From assembly GCA_964360255.1 (NCBI GenBank), contig CAYHVK010000007.1, positions 101,964-165,963 of the forward strand: a stretch of DNA of 64,000 nucleotides. Direction: 5' to 3'. Made by a program: the position numbers and the translations under genes. Shown one piece after another: positions 44,427 through 52,997 of the stretch. How positions within the stretch are numbered: position 1 is the stretch's first letter; every line of letters begins with the position of its first letter. Source of the DNA: CAYHVK01 sp964360255. Lineage in GTDB: Bacteria > Bdellovibrionota > Bdellovibrionia > Bdellovibrionales > UBA1609. The notes beneath the pieces are model-generated. The model did no database searches. It had not been told where the DNA came from and worked only from the letters and a program-made list of their open reading frames with translations.

Positions 44427-45331
44427 TGCGTGTATTTTTACTTTCGATTCTTACTTTTCTCATCTTAAGCACTTCGACGGTAGCTTGGTTTTTTCTTTCA
44501 ATGCCCAACCCAGATACAATTACAGAATGCCTAACAACTGAAATGTTTCAGGTTGAGCTTTGCGAAAAAAATAAAACCTATACACGCATTAATAATATCT
44601 CGAAGTACATGAAAGAGATTGTCGTGATTTCTGAAGACTCTTCTTTCTACCAACATGATGGTTTTGATTGGTTTGAGATGGAGAATAGTTTTCGCACCAA
44701 CTGGCGGGAAAAAGCTTTCGCTCGCGGTGGCTCTACGATCACTCAACAGCTAGTGAAGAACGTTTTCTTGACCGCTTCAAAGAACCCTATTCGCAAATTA
44801 AAAGAAGCTTATTTAGCTTATCGAATTGAACAGATTCTAGATAAAAAACAAATTCTAGAGAAGTACCTGAACGTCATTGAATTCGGACCAGGTATTTTTG
44901 GTATTAACAAAGCCTCTTGGCATTATTTTAATAAACCGCCAGTAAGTCTTAACTTACTTGAGTCGGCCTTCCTCACTTACCTACTGCCAAATCCAAAAGC
45001 CTATTCAAAAGTTTATAATAAGGGTTCCTTAACAGATTTCTCGCGTCGTCGCCTTCAAGATCTCTGTTATAAAATGTATCGTTTTGGGCGCATTCAAGAA
45101 TCGCAATATATGGCGGCGAAAGAAATGATCAACTCTTTTCCATGGAAAAGTTTAGACGGCGAACAAATTGCAGCTCTCAATGGCGAATCATCTTTTCAAC
45201 CTGACGAGGAGTTGCCTGAAAATTTAGAAGAGATGCTGGCGAAGCCTATCGAAGGCGAGCAAGAGCATTTGGATCGCGAACTTTCTCCGGAAGAAGAGAT
45301 CGAGCTCGAAAATTCAATGTTGGATAATTAA
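44426..45331 (+). CDS. mtgA: Monofunctional peptidoglycan glycosyltransferase (GT51)
   Basis: 301 residues from the ATG at 44426; an in-frame GTG at 44399 would place extra residues before the signal anchor. One N-terminal membrane helix (FLLSILTFLILSTSTVAWFF), then GT51 motifs E-D-S-S-F-Y-Q-H-D-G-F-D (catalytic Glu), G-G-S-T-I-T-Q-Q-L-V-K-N, and L-N-V-I-E-F-G-P-G-I-F-G-I-N-K-A. No transpeptidase domain. The C-terminal ~60 residues are strongly acidic, an addition not usual for MtgA. It polymerises glycan chains from lipid II. Confidence 0.93.
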   Translation: MRVFLLSILTFLILSTSTVAWFFLSMPNPDTITECLTTEMFQVELCEKNKTYTRINNISKYMKEIVVISEDSSFYQHDGFDWFEMENSFRTNWREKAFARGGSTITQQLVKNVFLTASKNPIRKLKEAYLAYRIEQILDKKQILEKYLNVIEFGPGIFGINKASWHYFNKPPVSLNLLESAFLTYLLPNPKAYSKVYNKGSLTDFSRRRLQDLCYKMYRFGRIQESQYMAAKEMINSFPWKSLDGEQIAALNGESSFQPDEELPENLEEMLAKPIEGEQEHLDRELSPEEEIELENSMLDN

Positions 45332-45333
45332 AA

Positions 45334-46128
45334 CTACTGAATGAGCTTTTTCTGCAATTTAGCTGCGGCTAAATTGGTAAATATAACTCCCACAAAAAGA
45401 AGATAAAATCCATCCACGAGAAGTTGTGGATTTACTTCTCCGCGAATAATAATTCGAATAGCCGATAAACCATGGGTCAGTGGCAGCAACTGAGCTAGCA
45501 TCTGCAGCGCTTGCGGAAGCTGCGACAATGGAAAGTATGTTCCGCAAAAAAGCGACATTGGTGTAATAAAACCAGAAGTAAGATAAGTAAATGTCTCATA
45601 GGACTTAGCTACAGCTGCTAAGAACACGCCGATACTCGCGAATGTCCAGCATAAGAGAGCCAAAATCAAAAGGCTCGGAAAGAGAGCCTGCACACTTATT
45701 AAGCCTAAAGAAACGATCACAACTCCGACGGCCATAACGCTAATAAAAGCTTTTGAAGCCGCCCAAGCAATTTCACCGAGTACGATTTCGTCCGGCATAA
45801 CCGGCGTCAGCAAAATGGTATGAAACGTATTTTGCCGGCTCAGCTTCGTATAGCTGCCGTAAGTTCCTTCAAAAAAACCAACGAACATAGCGGTCGTTGT
45901 CAGCATGGCTGGCGCAATAAACTCAGCGTATCTCATGCCTTCAATTGATGGAATGAAGCTGCCAAGGCCATAACCTAGGGCAAAGAGATAAAGTAACGGC
46001 TCGAGAAAGATCCAAGACATCGCCGTTAAAATTGTATAACGAAAATATAAGAAGTTCCGGCGCCAGACGCACCAAACGCCACGGCCCCACTTCGGAAAAT
46101 ATAAAATATCATCCATTATTGAGTTCAT
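45334..46128 (-). CDS. ABC-2 type exporter permease
   Basis: 264 residues with six membrane helices, NodJ-like in layout (W-R-R-N-F-L-Y-F-R-Y-T near the start; F-C-G-T-Y-F-P-L-S-Q-L-P and L-P-L-T-H-G-L near the end). Overlaps the ATPase gene by 20 bases, and together they form one exporter. The NodIJ-like class moves lipids, oligosaccharides or drugs; the substrate is not indicated. Confidence 0.88.
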   Translation of the reverse strand: MNSIMDDILYFPKWGRGVWCVWRRNFLYFRYTILTAMSWIFLEPLLYLFALGYGLGSFIPSIEGMRYAEFIAPAMLTTTAMFVGFFEGTYGSYTKLSRQNTFHTILLTPVMPDEIVLGEIAWAASKAFISVMAVGVVIVSLGLISVQALFPSLLILALLCWTFASIGVFLAAVAKSYETFTYLTSGFITPMSLFCGTYFPLSQLPQALQMLAQLLPLTHGLSAIRIIIRGEVNPQLLVDGFYLLFVGVIFTNLAAAKLQKKLIQ

Positions 46129-47026
46129 GACCTGAAATCCTTAAAAATACGTCGTTTAAAGAAGCGCGCCGAACCACAATGTTACGACTCGAAATTTCGC
46201 CCACAACATCTTTCACTTCAACCGGGCCGCGAATAAAAACTTTAAGTCGGTTACGCATGGCCTGGTATTCAAACTTCGCTTTAATTTTATTGCTGTAATA
46301 TTCCATCTCGGCGGGCTCGACTTCAAATTCAATCACTTCGCGGCCCACGTAATCGAGAATTAAATCTTGTGGTTTGCCCTCGGCAACTGCCAAACCTTTG
46401 TTCATAATCAAAATACGATCGCAAAGAGTTTCTGCTTCTTCCATATAATGCGTGGTCAAAACCATGGTGCGGCCTTTTTTCTTCATGGCCGATAGTTCTT
46501 CCCAAATCCAGTTGCGGGCTTGCGGGTCGAGACCTGTCGTCGGTTCATCAAGTAATAATACTTTTGGCTCGCTAATTAACGAGCGAGCAATGGCTAATCT
46601 TCTCTTCATCCCACCACTAAGATTATCAACGGGCTGTGAGCTATAATCTTCAAGTTGAATAGTTCTTAAGAGTTCACGCGCTTTAGCTAAAGCCTCTTGT
46701 TTACCAAGGCCCAAGTAATTAGCGTAAATAAGAAGATTATCTATCACCGAGAAGTCCGGATCTAGCCCGTTCTCTTGAGGTACAACGCCGATCTGTGATT
46801 TTATTTTCTTAATGTGATCTTTAGCATTTAGGCCCAAAACAAAAAGTTCGCCTGAAGTGACAACCGAACTGCCGTAAATCATTTTGAACGTCGAAGTTTT
46901 GCCGGCACCGTTTGGTCCGATCAAACCAAAACATTCACCTGCATTCACTTCGAAAGATATACGATCAACCGCGGTTTTGGTTTCATACTTCTTCACTAAA
47001 TTTACGGCTGAGATCACGATCGACAT
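46109..47026 (-). CDS. ABC-2 exporter ATPase (NodI/DrrA-like)
   Basis: 305 residues. Walker A G-P-N-G-A-G-K-T, signature L-S-G-G-M-K-R-R-L, Walker B L-L-L-D-E-P-T-T-G-L-D, H-loop L-T-T-H-Y-M, and the ~80-residue C-terminal extension found in DrrA/NodI-type ATPases. Works with the permease encoded downstream. Confidence 0.92.
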   Translation of the reverse strand: MSIVISAVNLVKKYETKTAVDRISFEVNAGECFGLIGPNGAGKTSTFKMIYGSSVVTSGELFVLGLNAKDHIKKIKSQIGVVPQENGLDPDFSVIDNLLIYANYLGLGKQEALAKARELLRTIQLEDYSSQPVDNLSGGMKRRLAIARSLISEPKVLLLDEPTTGLDPQARNWIWEELSAMKKKGRTMVLTTHYMEEAETLCDRILIMNKGLAVAEGKPQDLILDYVGREVIEFEVEPAEMEYYSNKIKAKFEYQAMRNRLKVFIRGPVEVKDVVGEISSRNIVVRRASLNDVFLRISGHELNNG

Positions 47027-47064
47027 AGTTTAATTATGTGGACCATATCTGAATGAGACAAGCT

Positions 47065-48084
47065 TTAACCGTGGCCACCCATTAAAAATGGCTCGTGCGA
47101 TGTGTCTTTTTGCAGATAGCTGGCAATGCTGTCAAAATAAGACTTCGTGGCCTCGAGAACCGCCGAAGTGTCTTGAATTTGAAAAACAGATTTGCGGAAG
47201 TTGGCGGAGTCTGGATAGCCGGCCGAATACCAAGCTGACAATTTTTTAATCTGCAAAGCTGTCACGCGGCTCTCACCGTTTTGAATGAGATGAAAATGCA
47301 GTCTTTCAAAAAGATAATCAAAGTTTTTTGAAGTGGGAGCTGTGGCATTCTCTTGCGCTTGATAAATTCTCAAGGCTTGCTGAAAAATCCATGGATTCTT
47401 TAAACAACCGCGACCGATTAAAACTCCATCACAACCTGATTCACGCAGGCGATCGTTGGCCATTTGGGCATTTGAAATATCACCGTTGCCAAGAATCGGA
47501 AGTTTTGCATTCGCTTTCACTTCACGAATGTAATCCCAATCGGCTTGTCCAGTATATCCTTGAGCGCGCGTACGACCGTGAATGGCCATCCACTCCATGC
47601 CTTCGTCATAAGCGATTTGTGCAATCTCATGAGAATTTCTCGAGCTTTCATCCCAGCCGGTACGAACTTTAATTGTCACCGGGATTTTCGTTGCTGATTT
47701 TACGCCACGAAGCACATTACGAAAGTGAACTGGATCTTTCAGTGCCGCTGCTCCCGCACCTTTTTTAACGACTTTTTGAACTGGGCAACCAAAGTTGATA
47801 TCAACAAAATCAGCGCCCATGTCTTCAATTTCTTTTGCAGCAAAAGCCATGTCTTCAATGGCTTCACCGAATATTTGAATTCCAATTGGATGCTGGACCT
47901 CATCGAAAGCCATAAGGCTGCGAGTTTTCTGGCTTGAATATTTTAAACCTGTGGCCGAAACAAGTTCAGTGACGACAGGCCCACAACCCAACTCACGCAT
48001 GAGCGAGCGAAAAGCACGGTCTGTAATACCGGCCATCGGTGCGAGAACGAATGGGTTTTTCTTTAACTCTTCGAGAAGATTCAT
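47065..48084 (-). CDS. dusB: tRNA-dihydrouridine synthase (DusB/NifR3 type)
   Basis: 339 residues from the ATG at 48084 (the frame extends to 48156 but conservation begins at ELKKNPFVLAPMAGITDRAFR). Flavin enzyme with the catalytic Cys in N-F-G-C-P-V-Q-K and the I-H-G-R-T-R-A-Q-G-Y motif. Reduces uridines in tRNA D loops. Single gene, convergent with nothing; bacterioferritin diverges. Confidence 0.94.
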   Translation of the reverse strand: MNLLEELKKNPFVLAPMAGITDRAFRSLMRELGCGPVVTELVSATGLKYSSQKTRSLMAFDEVQHPIGIQIFGEAIEDMAFAAKEIEDMGADFVDINFGCPVQKVVKKGAGAAALKDPVHFRNVLRGVKSATKIPVTIKVRTGWDESSRNSHEIAQIAYDEGMEWMAIHGRTRAQGYTGQADWDYIREVKANAKLPILGNGDISNAQMANDRLRESGCDGVLIGRGCLKNPWIFQQALRIYQAQENATAPTSKNFDYLFERLHFHLIQNGESRVTALQIKKLSAWYSAGYPDSANFRKSVFQIQDTSAVLEATKSYFDSIASYLQKDTSHEPFLMGGHG

Positions 48085-48250
48085 GGCTTTCTTACATACC
48101 TCAAATAGCACATGGCGTCCAATGACCAAGGGTTTATGTCTAAAGATTCGTCTCAAGCTGAATAGATGCTGATTCTGATGCTTTACATTTCCATTTTTTT
48201 GAAAAATTTAGCATACTTGCGTGAGCATTTTGAAATTAAAAGGAGCCCTC

Positions 48251-48688
48251 ATGGATACCGCAAAAGTCATCGACGCCCTCAATGTGATTATGGAAAATGA
48301 ACTCGCCGGCGTTGTTCGCTACACTCACTACTCATTGATGATCTTTGGTCATAATAGAATTCCGATTGTGAAATGGCTTCGCGACCAGGCGACTGAATCT
48401 CTTGATCATGCCAGCCAAGCCGGTGAACACATCACAACTCTTGGTGGTCATCCCTCTTTAAAAATCGCTAAACTTCTCGAGACCCACCAGCACTCTGTTG
48501 GCGATATTTTAAAAGAGAGCTTAGCTCATGAAAAAGCTCAGCTTGAAGCACTTCATAATTTATTGAAACTTGTTGAAGGCGAATCAGTTTATCTTGAAGA
48601 GTACACTCGCACGATGATCCACGACGAATCCGCGCACATTTCTGAAGTTGAAAAGATGATGCGCAAAGATGGCTCAGCTCCTAAGTAA
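48251..48688 (+). CDS. bfr: Bacterioferritin-like ferritin-superfamily protein
   Basis: 145 residues from the ATG at 48251, which has AAGGAG seven bases upstream. Four-helix ferroxidase fold: N-E-L-A-G-V-V-R-Y-T-H-Y-S (first Glu ligand), E-S-L-D-H-A-S-Q (Glu and His), E-K-A-Q-L-E and D-E-S-A-H in later helices. Related to bacterioferritin/DNA-protecting ferritins; stores iron or shields from peroxide. Ten bases before the SUI1 gene. Confidence 0.85.
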   Translation: MDTAKVIDALNVIMENELAGVVRYTHYSLMIFGHNRIPIVKWLRDQATESLDHASQAGEHITTLGGHPSLKIAKLLETHQHSVGDILKESLAHEKAQLEALHNLLKLVEGESVYLEEYTRTMIHDESAHISEVEKMMRKDGSAPK

Positions 48689-48697
48689 TTATTAACA

Positions 48698-49072
48698 ATG
48701 TCGCAGAATAAAAACCAATACAGCCGGCTCGTTTATTCAACCGACCCGGCTCTCAATAAGCAGTGCCCAAAATGTAAAGAGCTCGTCTCTGAATGCACAT
48801 GCACTAAAGAACCGGATTTAAAAACTTACAAGTTCGTCGCCTACCTAAGAATTGAAAAAGCCGGCCGCGGCGGAAAGATCGTCACGGTTATTGATGAACT
48901 CCCCAAGGTTGAGCACTTCTTAAAAGAACTCTGCACTGAGATTAAAAAGAAATGTGGAACCGGCGGAACCTATCTCATGGATCGCAAAGAAGGCGTCATC
49001 GAAATACAAGGTGATAAGAAAGAAGCCATTCGCGCGCTTCTCACTAAAAAAGGTATAAAAACTAAAGGCTGA
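48698..49072 (+). CDS. SUI1/YciH-type translation factor with N-terminal zinc motif
   Basis: 124 residues. The C-terminal ~80 residues are a SUI1/eIF1 domain (R-G-G-K-I-V-T-V-I, K-K-K-C-G-T-G-G, G-V-I-E-I-Q-G-D-K). Residues ~22-36 hold C-P-K-C-K...C-T-C, a likely zinc-binding addition. Bacterial members influence start-codon selection fidelity in translation. Its last 11 bases overlap the convergent GNAT gene. Confidence 0.92.
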   Translation: MSQNKNQYSRLVYSTDPALNKQCPKCKELVSECTCTKEPDLKTYKFVAYLRIEKAGRGGKIVTVIDELPKVEHFLKELCTEIKKKCGTGGTYLMDRKEGVIEIQGDKKEAIRALLTKKGIKTKG

Positions 49073-49508
49073 GGTTCTTCTCGAAAGTGTTCTGTATTTT
49101 TAGAATGTCGTATCCTTCGCGAAGATAGAACTTCTTGGCTTCTTCGCGAAGGACGTTCGAGCGAAGGCGGATAGTTTTAAATCCTTGCTGACCAGCCCAC
49201 TTCTCCGCTTCATGAAGTAGTTTTCTGCCAATTCCGTGACTGCGAAATTTTTCGTCTACCACGAGAGCGTGAACTTCGGCCCGGGCTCCCATTATTAAAG
49301 CGGCCGGTATAGTCTGGACATGCACCCAACCCAAAACTTCATGGTGTCGCTTGGCCACAAACAAAGCTTCGTCTTTTTTCTCGAAGAGGGAATCAAAACG
49401 ATAAGAGAGTTCGGCTTCAGAAACTTTATAACCTAATTGCTGAGCCAGATCTGCGACCTTCGCCAAATCCACTCTCTGCATAGGAAAAATTTCGACTCCA
49501 TGGCTCAC
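49062..49508 (-). CDS. GNAT-family N-acetyltransferase
   Basis: 148 residues, a single GNAT domain. Acetyl-CoA motif A reads L-V-V-D-E-K-F-R-S-H-G-I-G-R-K-L-L, and the end F-Y-L-R-E-G-Y is the usual C-terminal motif. Substrate unknown. Nine bases after the msrP stop codon, probably in the same transcript. Confidence 0.9.
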   Translation of the reverse strand: MSHGVEIFPMQRVDLAKVADLAQQLGYKVSEAELSYRFDSLFEKKDEALFVAKRHHEVLGWVHVQTIPAALIMGARAEVHALVVDEKFRSHGIGRKLLHEAEKWAGQQGFKTIRLRSNVLREEAKKFYLREGYDILKIQNTFEKNLSL

Positions 49509-49517
49509 AAAGACTCC

Positions 49518-50501
49518 TTAATAAAGTTTCTTAAGATCCATTTTTGCGTACATTGCAGCCACTTCTTTTTCGTAGCCATTAAATTTCAAAGTTTTAATAC
49601 GTGTGGGAAAAAGCTTTCCGTCGAGGACACGCTCAGAAGCCTGCGACCAACGTGGATGATCCACTTCAGGATTCACATTGGCATAAAAACCGTATTCATT
49701 CGGCGCCAGAGTACTCCATAAAGTTGGTGGCTGCTCAGCTACAAAATCAATTTTTACAATAGACTTAATACTTTTGAATCCATATTTCCATGGCACAACT
49801 AAACGAATGGGGGCACCATTCTGACCCGGTAGTGGTTTGCCGTAAATTCCTGTGGCTAAAAGTGTGAGTGGATTCATGGCTTCATCCATTCGCAGTCCTT
49901 CACGGTAAGGCCATGGATAGCTGGGTTGCCCTGTAATATTCGGAAAGTCTTTTGCACTGGCGTAAGAAGTAAAAGCAACGTACTTCGCCTCAGGCTTTGG
50001 TTTTAGTTTTTCAATGAGCTTGGCTAAAGAAAAACCTGTCCACGGCACGATCATGGACCAAGCTTCAACACATCTAAAGCGATAGATTCTTTCTTCAACT
50101 CCGCCTGCCATGGCGATGAGCTCATCCATATTATAGGTTTTCTTTTTCTCAACAAGGCCGCCGACGTCTACATTCCATACAGCTGGACGCTTCCATTTTT
50201 CGGCCAGCGGCTTTACGCCATCTTTAGAAAGGCTGAACTCATAAAAATTATTGTACGATGTGGCTAATTTTTCTTGGGTTAAACCACGGGCTGGATCTGG
50301 ATTTTTAAAGTTCGGGTTTAATTTCGCGGCACCAGCTGCAGGTGGAGCGGCTTCGGCCCATTCTTCAACTAAACCGGTGGCGCTTAACGCTCCGGCAAGG
50401 AGAGAGCCTTGTTTTATAAACTGACGACGGTTCAGATAAGCTTCTTCAGGCGTCATTTGCGAGCGAAGATCTTCTTGGTCTGATGAAATTTTATCGTTCA
50501 T
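49518..50501 (-). CDS. msrP: MsrP, periplasmic methionine-sulphoxide reductase, molybdenum subunit
   Basis: 327 residues from the ATG at 50501 with GGAGG five bases upstream. Tat signal N-R-R-Q-F-I-K-Q near residue 25 then a hydrophobic stretch. Moco-binding Cys in F-R-C-V-E-A-W-S-M; other YedY/MsrP segments include P-L-T-L-L-A-T-G-I-Y-G and G-A-P-I-R-L-V-V-P-W-K-Y-G-F. Repairs oxidised Met in envelope proteins. Its membrane partner msrQ is encoded on the opposite strand, 51 bases away, instead of downstream. Confidence 0.95.
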   Translation of the reverse strand: MNDKISSDQEDLRSQMTPEEAYLNRRQFIKQGSLLAGALSATGLVEEWAEAAPPAAGAAKLNPNFKNPDPARGLTQEKLATSYNNFYEFSLSKDGVKPLAEKWKRPAVWNVDVGGLVEKKKTYNMDELIAMAGGVEERIYRFRCVEAWSMIVPWTGFSLAKLIEKLKPKPEAKYVAFTSYASAKDFPNITGQPSYPWPYREGLRMDEAMNPLTLLATGIYGKPLPGQNGAPIRLVVPWKYGFKSIKSIVKIDFVAEQPPTLWSTLAPNEYGFYANVNPEVDHPRWSQASERVLDGKLFPTRIKTLKFNGYEKEVAAMYAKMDLKKLY

Positions 50502-50552
50502 AGGGCCTCCGAGGTTTTCAGATTCGAACTTATGTGCCATGCTGTCAATACG

Positions 50553-51161
50553 ATGAAGTCGAAGCTTATTAAATGGTTTTTGCGCCTAGCTATTTTGATT
50601 TGGCCCCTCTATTGGCTGGGGCAAATATTTATCGGTGATTTAGGCGCCTCACCGGCTTTAACTCTCAGCCGCGAACTCGGTTTTATTGTTCTTACATTGC
50701 TCACCGCAAATATCGTCCTCGGAATTCTACTCGATTTATTAAAGCCGGCTCCGTCGTGGATTCGGTTTTGGGTGAGTGAGCGGCGGTGGTGGGGAATCGT
50801 TAGCTTTCTTGTTCTCGTCATTCACGTCGCCTTTTATTTCGTCAACGAAGGATTTGAAGCTCAAGCTTGGATACAAATCTTTACGAAAACCTATTTGATT
50901 TTTGCTTCGATTTCGTTCTTTCTTCTTTTCTTGCTCGCTATCACTTCAAATAACTTCAGCACACGCCGGCTCGGGCCAAAACGTTGGAAAATGCTTCATC
51001 GCCTGATTTATCTCGTGCAATTCTTAATTATGGGTCATGTGCTATTGATTGAAAAAGCCAACCTCAGGCTTTATATACCTTGGCTTCTTCTATTAGGCGC
51101 CGCCCAAATCATTCGCTGGAGCGTTCACTTCTGGCGGAGTTATAAAACTACTCGAGCTTAG
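50553..51161 (+). CDS. msrQ: MsrQ, heme-containing membrane partner of MsrP
   Basis: 202 residues from the ATG at 50553; an earlier ATG at 50532 is possible, and neither has a clear ribosome site. Six membrane segments of the ferric-reductase-like domain with His ligands in V-I-H-V-A-F-Y and L-H-R-L-I-Y-L / M-G-H-V. Passes electrons from quinones or flavin to MsrP. Shares a 51-base divergent control region with msrP; overlaps the convergent Cys-repeat gene by 14 bases. Confidence 0.93.
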   Translation: MKSKLIKWFLRLAILIWPLYWLGQIFIGDLGASPALTLSRELGFIVLTLLTANIVLGILLDLLKPAPSWIRFWVSERRWWGIVSFLVLVIHVAFYFVNEGFEAQAWIQIFTKTYLIFASISFFLLFLLAITSNNFSTRRLGPKRWKMLHRLIYLVQFLIMGHVLLIEKANLRLYIPWLLLLGAAQIIRWSVHFWRSYKTTRA

Positions 51162-51696
51162 CCGCAGCATCGCAAAGCTTTTGATTTTTCGTGAAACGAC
51201 ATAGCTCACGTAATTTAGTCAGATCCCATTCAACAAGTTTTCGACAAGCTAACCGCGTTCCGTTTTCAGGTAGACTGCAATAAGACGGAAGAGTATCTAC
51301 GCAAGCTAAATTCTCTGAGTTGCCCATTTGCTGACAAGCGGATGGACGGGTCCCGACGCAAGACAAATTATTTAAGTAACCTGAGGTATTACAGTAAGTA
51401 GGCGCGGCCATAAAACAGGCGAGCATGTTTTCGTTGGACGTTACATCGCAATAAGATTGTTTAGTTTCAAAACATGCAAGGGTGTTACCCCAAGATGAAG
51501 AAGAACAATAGGATGGTTTGGCTTTGAAACAAGCCAGTTTATCAGCATAAGCGGTTTCATTGCAGTAACTGGGTTTTGCTTCTAAGCAGGCCGGCAGATC
51601 TGCATTGTTAAAGTTCGAGCAATACTCTGGAGCCGCGAGCCCTTGGCTCGCAACCCAGAATGTAGAAAAGAAAAGAGTTAAAACAATGCGCTTCAT
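51148..51696 (-). CDS. Secreted protein with seven 19-residue two-cysteine repeats
   Basis: 182 residues. Signal peptide (IVLTLFFSTFWVASQGLAA). From about residue 23 there follow seven adjacent units of 19 residues, each P-S-Y-C-x10-A-C-F-x-A-K-like, so a Cys pair recurs with spacing 10/7; units four to seven are more diverged (QSYCDVTSNENMLACFMAA, PSACQQMGNSENLACVDTL). A short helical tail with two more Cys ends the protein. Presumably each unit is held by a disulphide in the periplasm or outside. I know no family of this pattern. Lies one base after the gene at 51698. Confidence 0.8.
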   Translation of the reverse strand: MKRIVLTLFFSTFWVASQGLAAPEYCSNFNNADLPACLEAKPSYCNETAYADKLACFKAKPSYCSSSSWGNTLACFETKQSYCDVTSNENMLACFMAAPTYCNTSGYLNNLSCVGTRPSACQQMGNSENLACVDTLPSYCSLPENGTRLACRKLVEWDLTKLRELCRFTKNQKLCDAAAKLE

Positions 51697-51697
51697 A

Positions 51698-52267
51698 TTA
51701 TTCTTTTGTGAATTTTCCGCTCATATAATGAGGATACACTGACGGACCCGGGCAATAACCTCGGCCTGGATATCCTGGATATGGATAAGGATAACCGCCC
51801 GGGTAACCTGGATACGGATAACCACGATCATAACAATTGTCATAACGAGTTTCTGTGTATTCTAAAATCGAAAGATTCACGCGCGAGACCATTCCATCTT
51901 TATGTTTAAAATCGAATTTGATCTCGTGGCCCTCAATACGTCGACTGCATCTGCCCGCATCAAAATCAAAAGTAGCTGAGTCGATGATATAAGCACCATC
52001 ATCTTTATCCACATCAACTTTGGCCACGCTGCCAATCATAGCACCGCAACCCGGAACCAAATCAGTAGCTCCATCAGCCGTATAAAACTCAGCCATTAAT
52101 TCATTATCAACCATTGAAAGGCGAATCGTACCTTTCTCACCATCAAACTTCCCTGTGTACTCACCTAAGTAAGGCGCCACATGATCAGCGTAATCCTTGT
52201 CATCGGCCCAAGCCGTCAAGCCACTGAGCAAAATAATTAAAAAACTGACCTTCTTAAATATGTTCAT
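51698..52267 (-). CDS. Secreted protein with Gly/Pro/Tyr-rich tail
   Basis: 189 residues from the ATG at 52267 (GGGGGA upstream); a start at 52309 adds a non-conserved leader. Signal peptide VSFLIILLSGLTAWA-DD. The first ~110 mature residues form a beta-rich domain (YLGEYTGKFDGEKGTIRLSMVDNELMAEFY) and the last ~35 are a Y-P-G-Y-P-G repeat tail with few other residues. Four cysteines. Two adjacent genes for disulphide-rich secreted proteins suggest shared envelope function. Unknown family. Confidence 0.7.
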   Translation of the reverse strand: MNIFKKVSFLIILLSGLTAWADDKDYADHVAPYLGEYTGKFDGEKGTIRLSMVDNELMAEFYTADGATDLVPGCGAMIGSVAKVDVDKDDGAYIIDSATFDFDAGRCSRRIEGHEIKFDFKHKDGMVSRVNLSILEYTETRYDNCYDRGYPYPGYPGGYPYPYPGYPGRGYCPGPSVYPHYMSGKFTKE

Positions 52268-52350
52268 AAATCCCCCGGCAATGAGTTTTTTTGAGGCGTA
52301 AGTGCCCAAAAAATATTGGTTTGCCTAACAATCCAAAGACAAAGCAAAAT

Positions 52351-52373
52351 ACATTCCAAACTAGATGGAATGT
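52351..52373 (-). terminator. Probable terminator of the toxin-antitoxin pair
   Basis: ACATTCCA, 7-nt loop, TGGAATGT, perfect 8-bp stem 22 bases past the antitoxin stop codon; on the minus strand it is followed by ATTTTGCTTT. Low GC, so of modest strength. Confidence 0.5.
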
Positions 52374-52394
52374 CTCCCCATGCCTACAATCTAA

Positions 52395-52718
52395 TTAAGC
52401 TACACATGCCAGTTTAATAAGTTTTGACAGAGTTTTAAGGCTAGGATTGCCCTCTTTTGAGAGCGCTTCAAACATGGTTCGTGTTGATAAGCCGTTTTCT
52501 TTTGCAAGGCGGGTTTTCACTTTAGCATCCAAGTGCGCAGATAAAATTTCTTTGAATGACTCAAGATCTTCATCTTTTAGGCAAAGAAAAAGAGCCTGTG
52601 CTAAAGACTTTTCATCTAATAACTCAGCCGTAGGGTTCCAATCTTGAAGAGAAGACACTTTAGAGTCCTTCACGAAGGATAATGGCTTTCGCTTTTTTAA
52701 TGTCTTTTTTCTGACCAT
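52395..52718 (-). CDS. HigA-like antitoxin (probable addiction-module antidote)
   Basis: 107 residues. The C-terminal ~70 residues hold an XRE-type helix-turn-helix (A-K-E-N-G-L-S-T-R-T-M-F-E-A-L-S-K-E-G-N-P-S-L-K-T-L), as in antidote proteins that pair with Gp49/HigB toxins; the N-terminal 30 residues are basic. Start at 52718 has AGGAGG upstream and lies 59 bases inside the toxin gene, the usual toxin-first order of HigBA. It should neutralise the toxin and repress the operon through the repeats at 52955-52997. Confidence 0.85.
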   Translation of the reverse strand: MVRKKTLKKRKPLSFVKDSKVSSLQDWNPTAELLDEKSLAQALFLCLKDEDLESFKEILSAHLDAKVKTRLAKENGLSTRTMFEALSKEGNPSLKTLSKLIKLACVA

Positions 52719-52956
52719 TTTTTGTGCCTCCTATGAGGGCGGTGATGACTTTTGCACCATAGTTAAAATAGACGCGCAGTCCGTTCTTCCAGCGGAGCTC
52801 TAAGACTCCATCTCCTAGATACTTAAAGTCTCCACAATGCCCGTATATCTGAATACGAGAGAAACGACTTCTAACCAAAGCTTTAACTTTTTCATTTTGT
52901 CCTTCAAACCATTCCGAAAATTCAATAGTCCGTCGGATCACAAACAAATCATTCAT
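52660..52956 (-). CDS. HigB/Gp49-type RelE-superfamily toxin
   Basis: 98 residues from the ATG at 52956. The frame is open to an ATG at 53001, but those extra 15 codons are read from the two operator repeats (giving YALYC and YAVYC), so the longer start is an artefact. L-E-L-R-W-K-N-G-L-R-V-Y-F and the G-G-T-K-N-G-Q-K-K-D-I-K-K-A end match phage-derived Gp49/HigB mRNA interferases (RelE/ParE superfamily). Expected to cut mRNA at the ribosome when free of the antitoxin. Confidence 0.88.
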   Translation of the reverse strand: MNDLFVIRRTIEFSEWFEGQNEKVKALVRSRFSRIQIYGHCGDFKYLGDGVLELRWKNGLRVYFNYGAKVITALIGGTKNGQKKDIKKAKAIILREGL

Positions 52957-52997
52957 GCAATATACCGCATACCAAGCATATGTGCAATATAGCGCAT
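52955..52997 (-). promoter_or_regulatory. Operator repeats of the HigBA-like operon
   Basis: TGCAATATACCGCAT (52956-52970) and TGCAATATAGCGCAT (52983-52997) are identical but for one base, 27 bases apart. Each is an imperfect palindrome of the form ATGC-N2-TATA-N2-GCAT and overlaps or lies just ahead of the toxin start codon. They fit two binding sites for the antitoxin dimer, with the TATA part probably serving as promoter -10 element. Confidence 0.65.
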
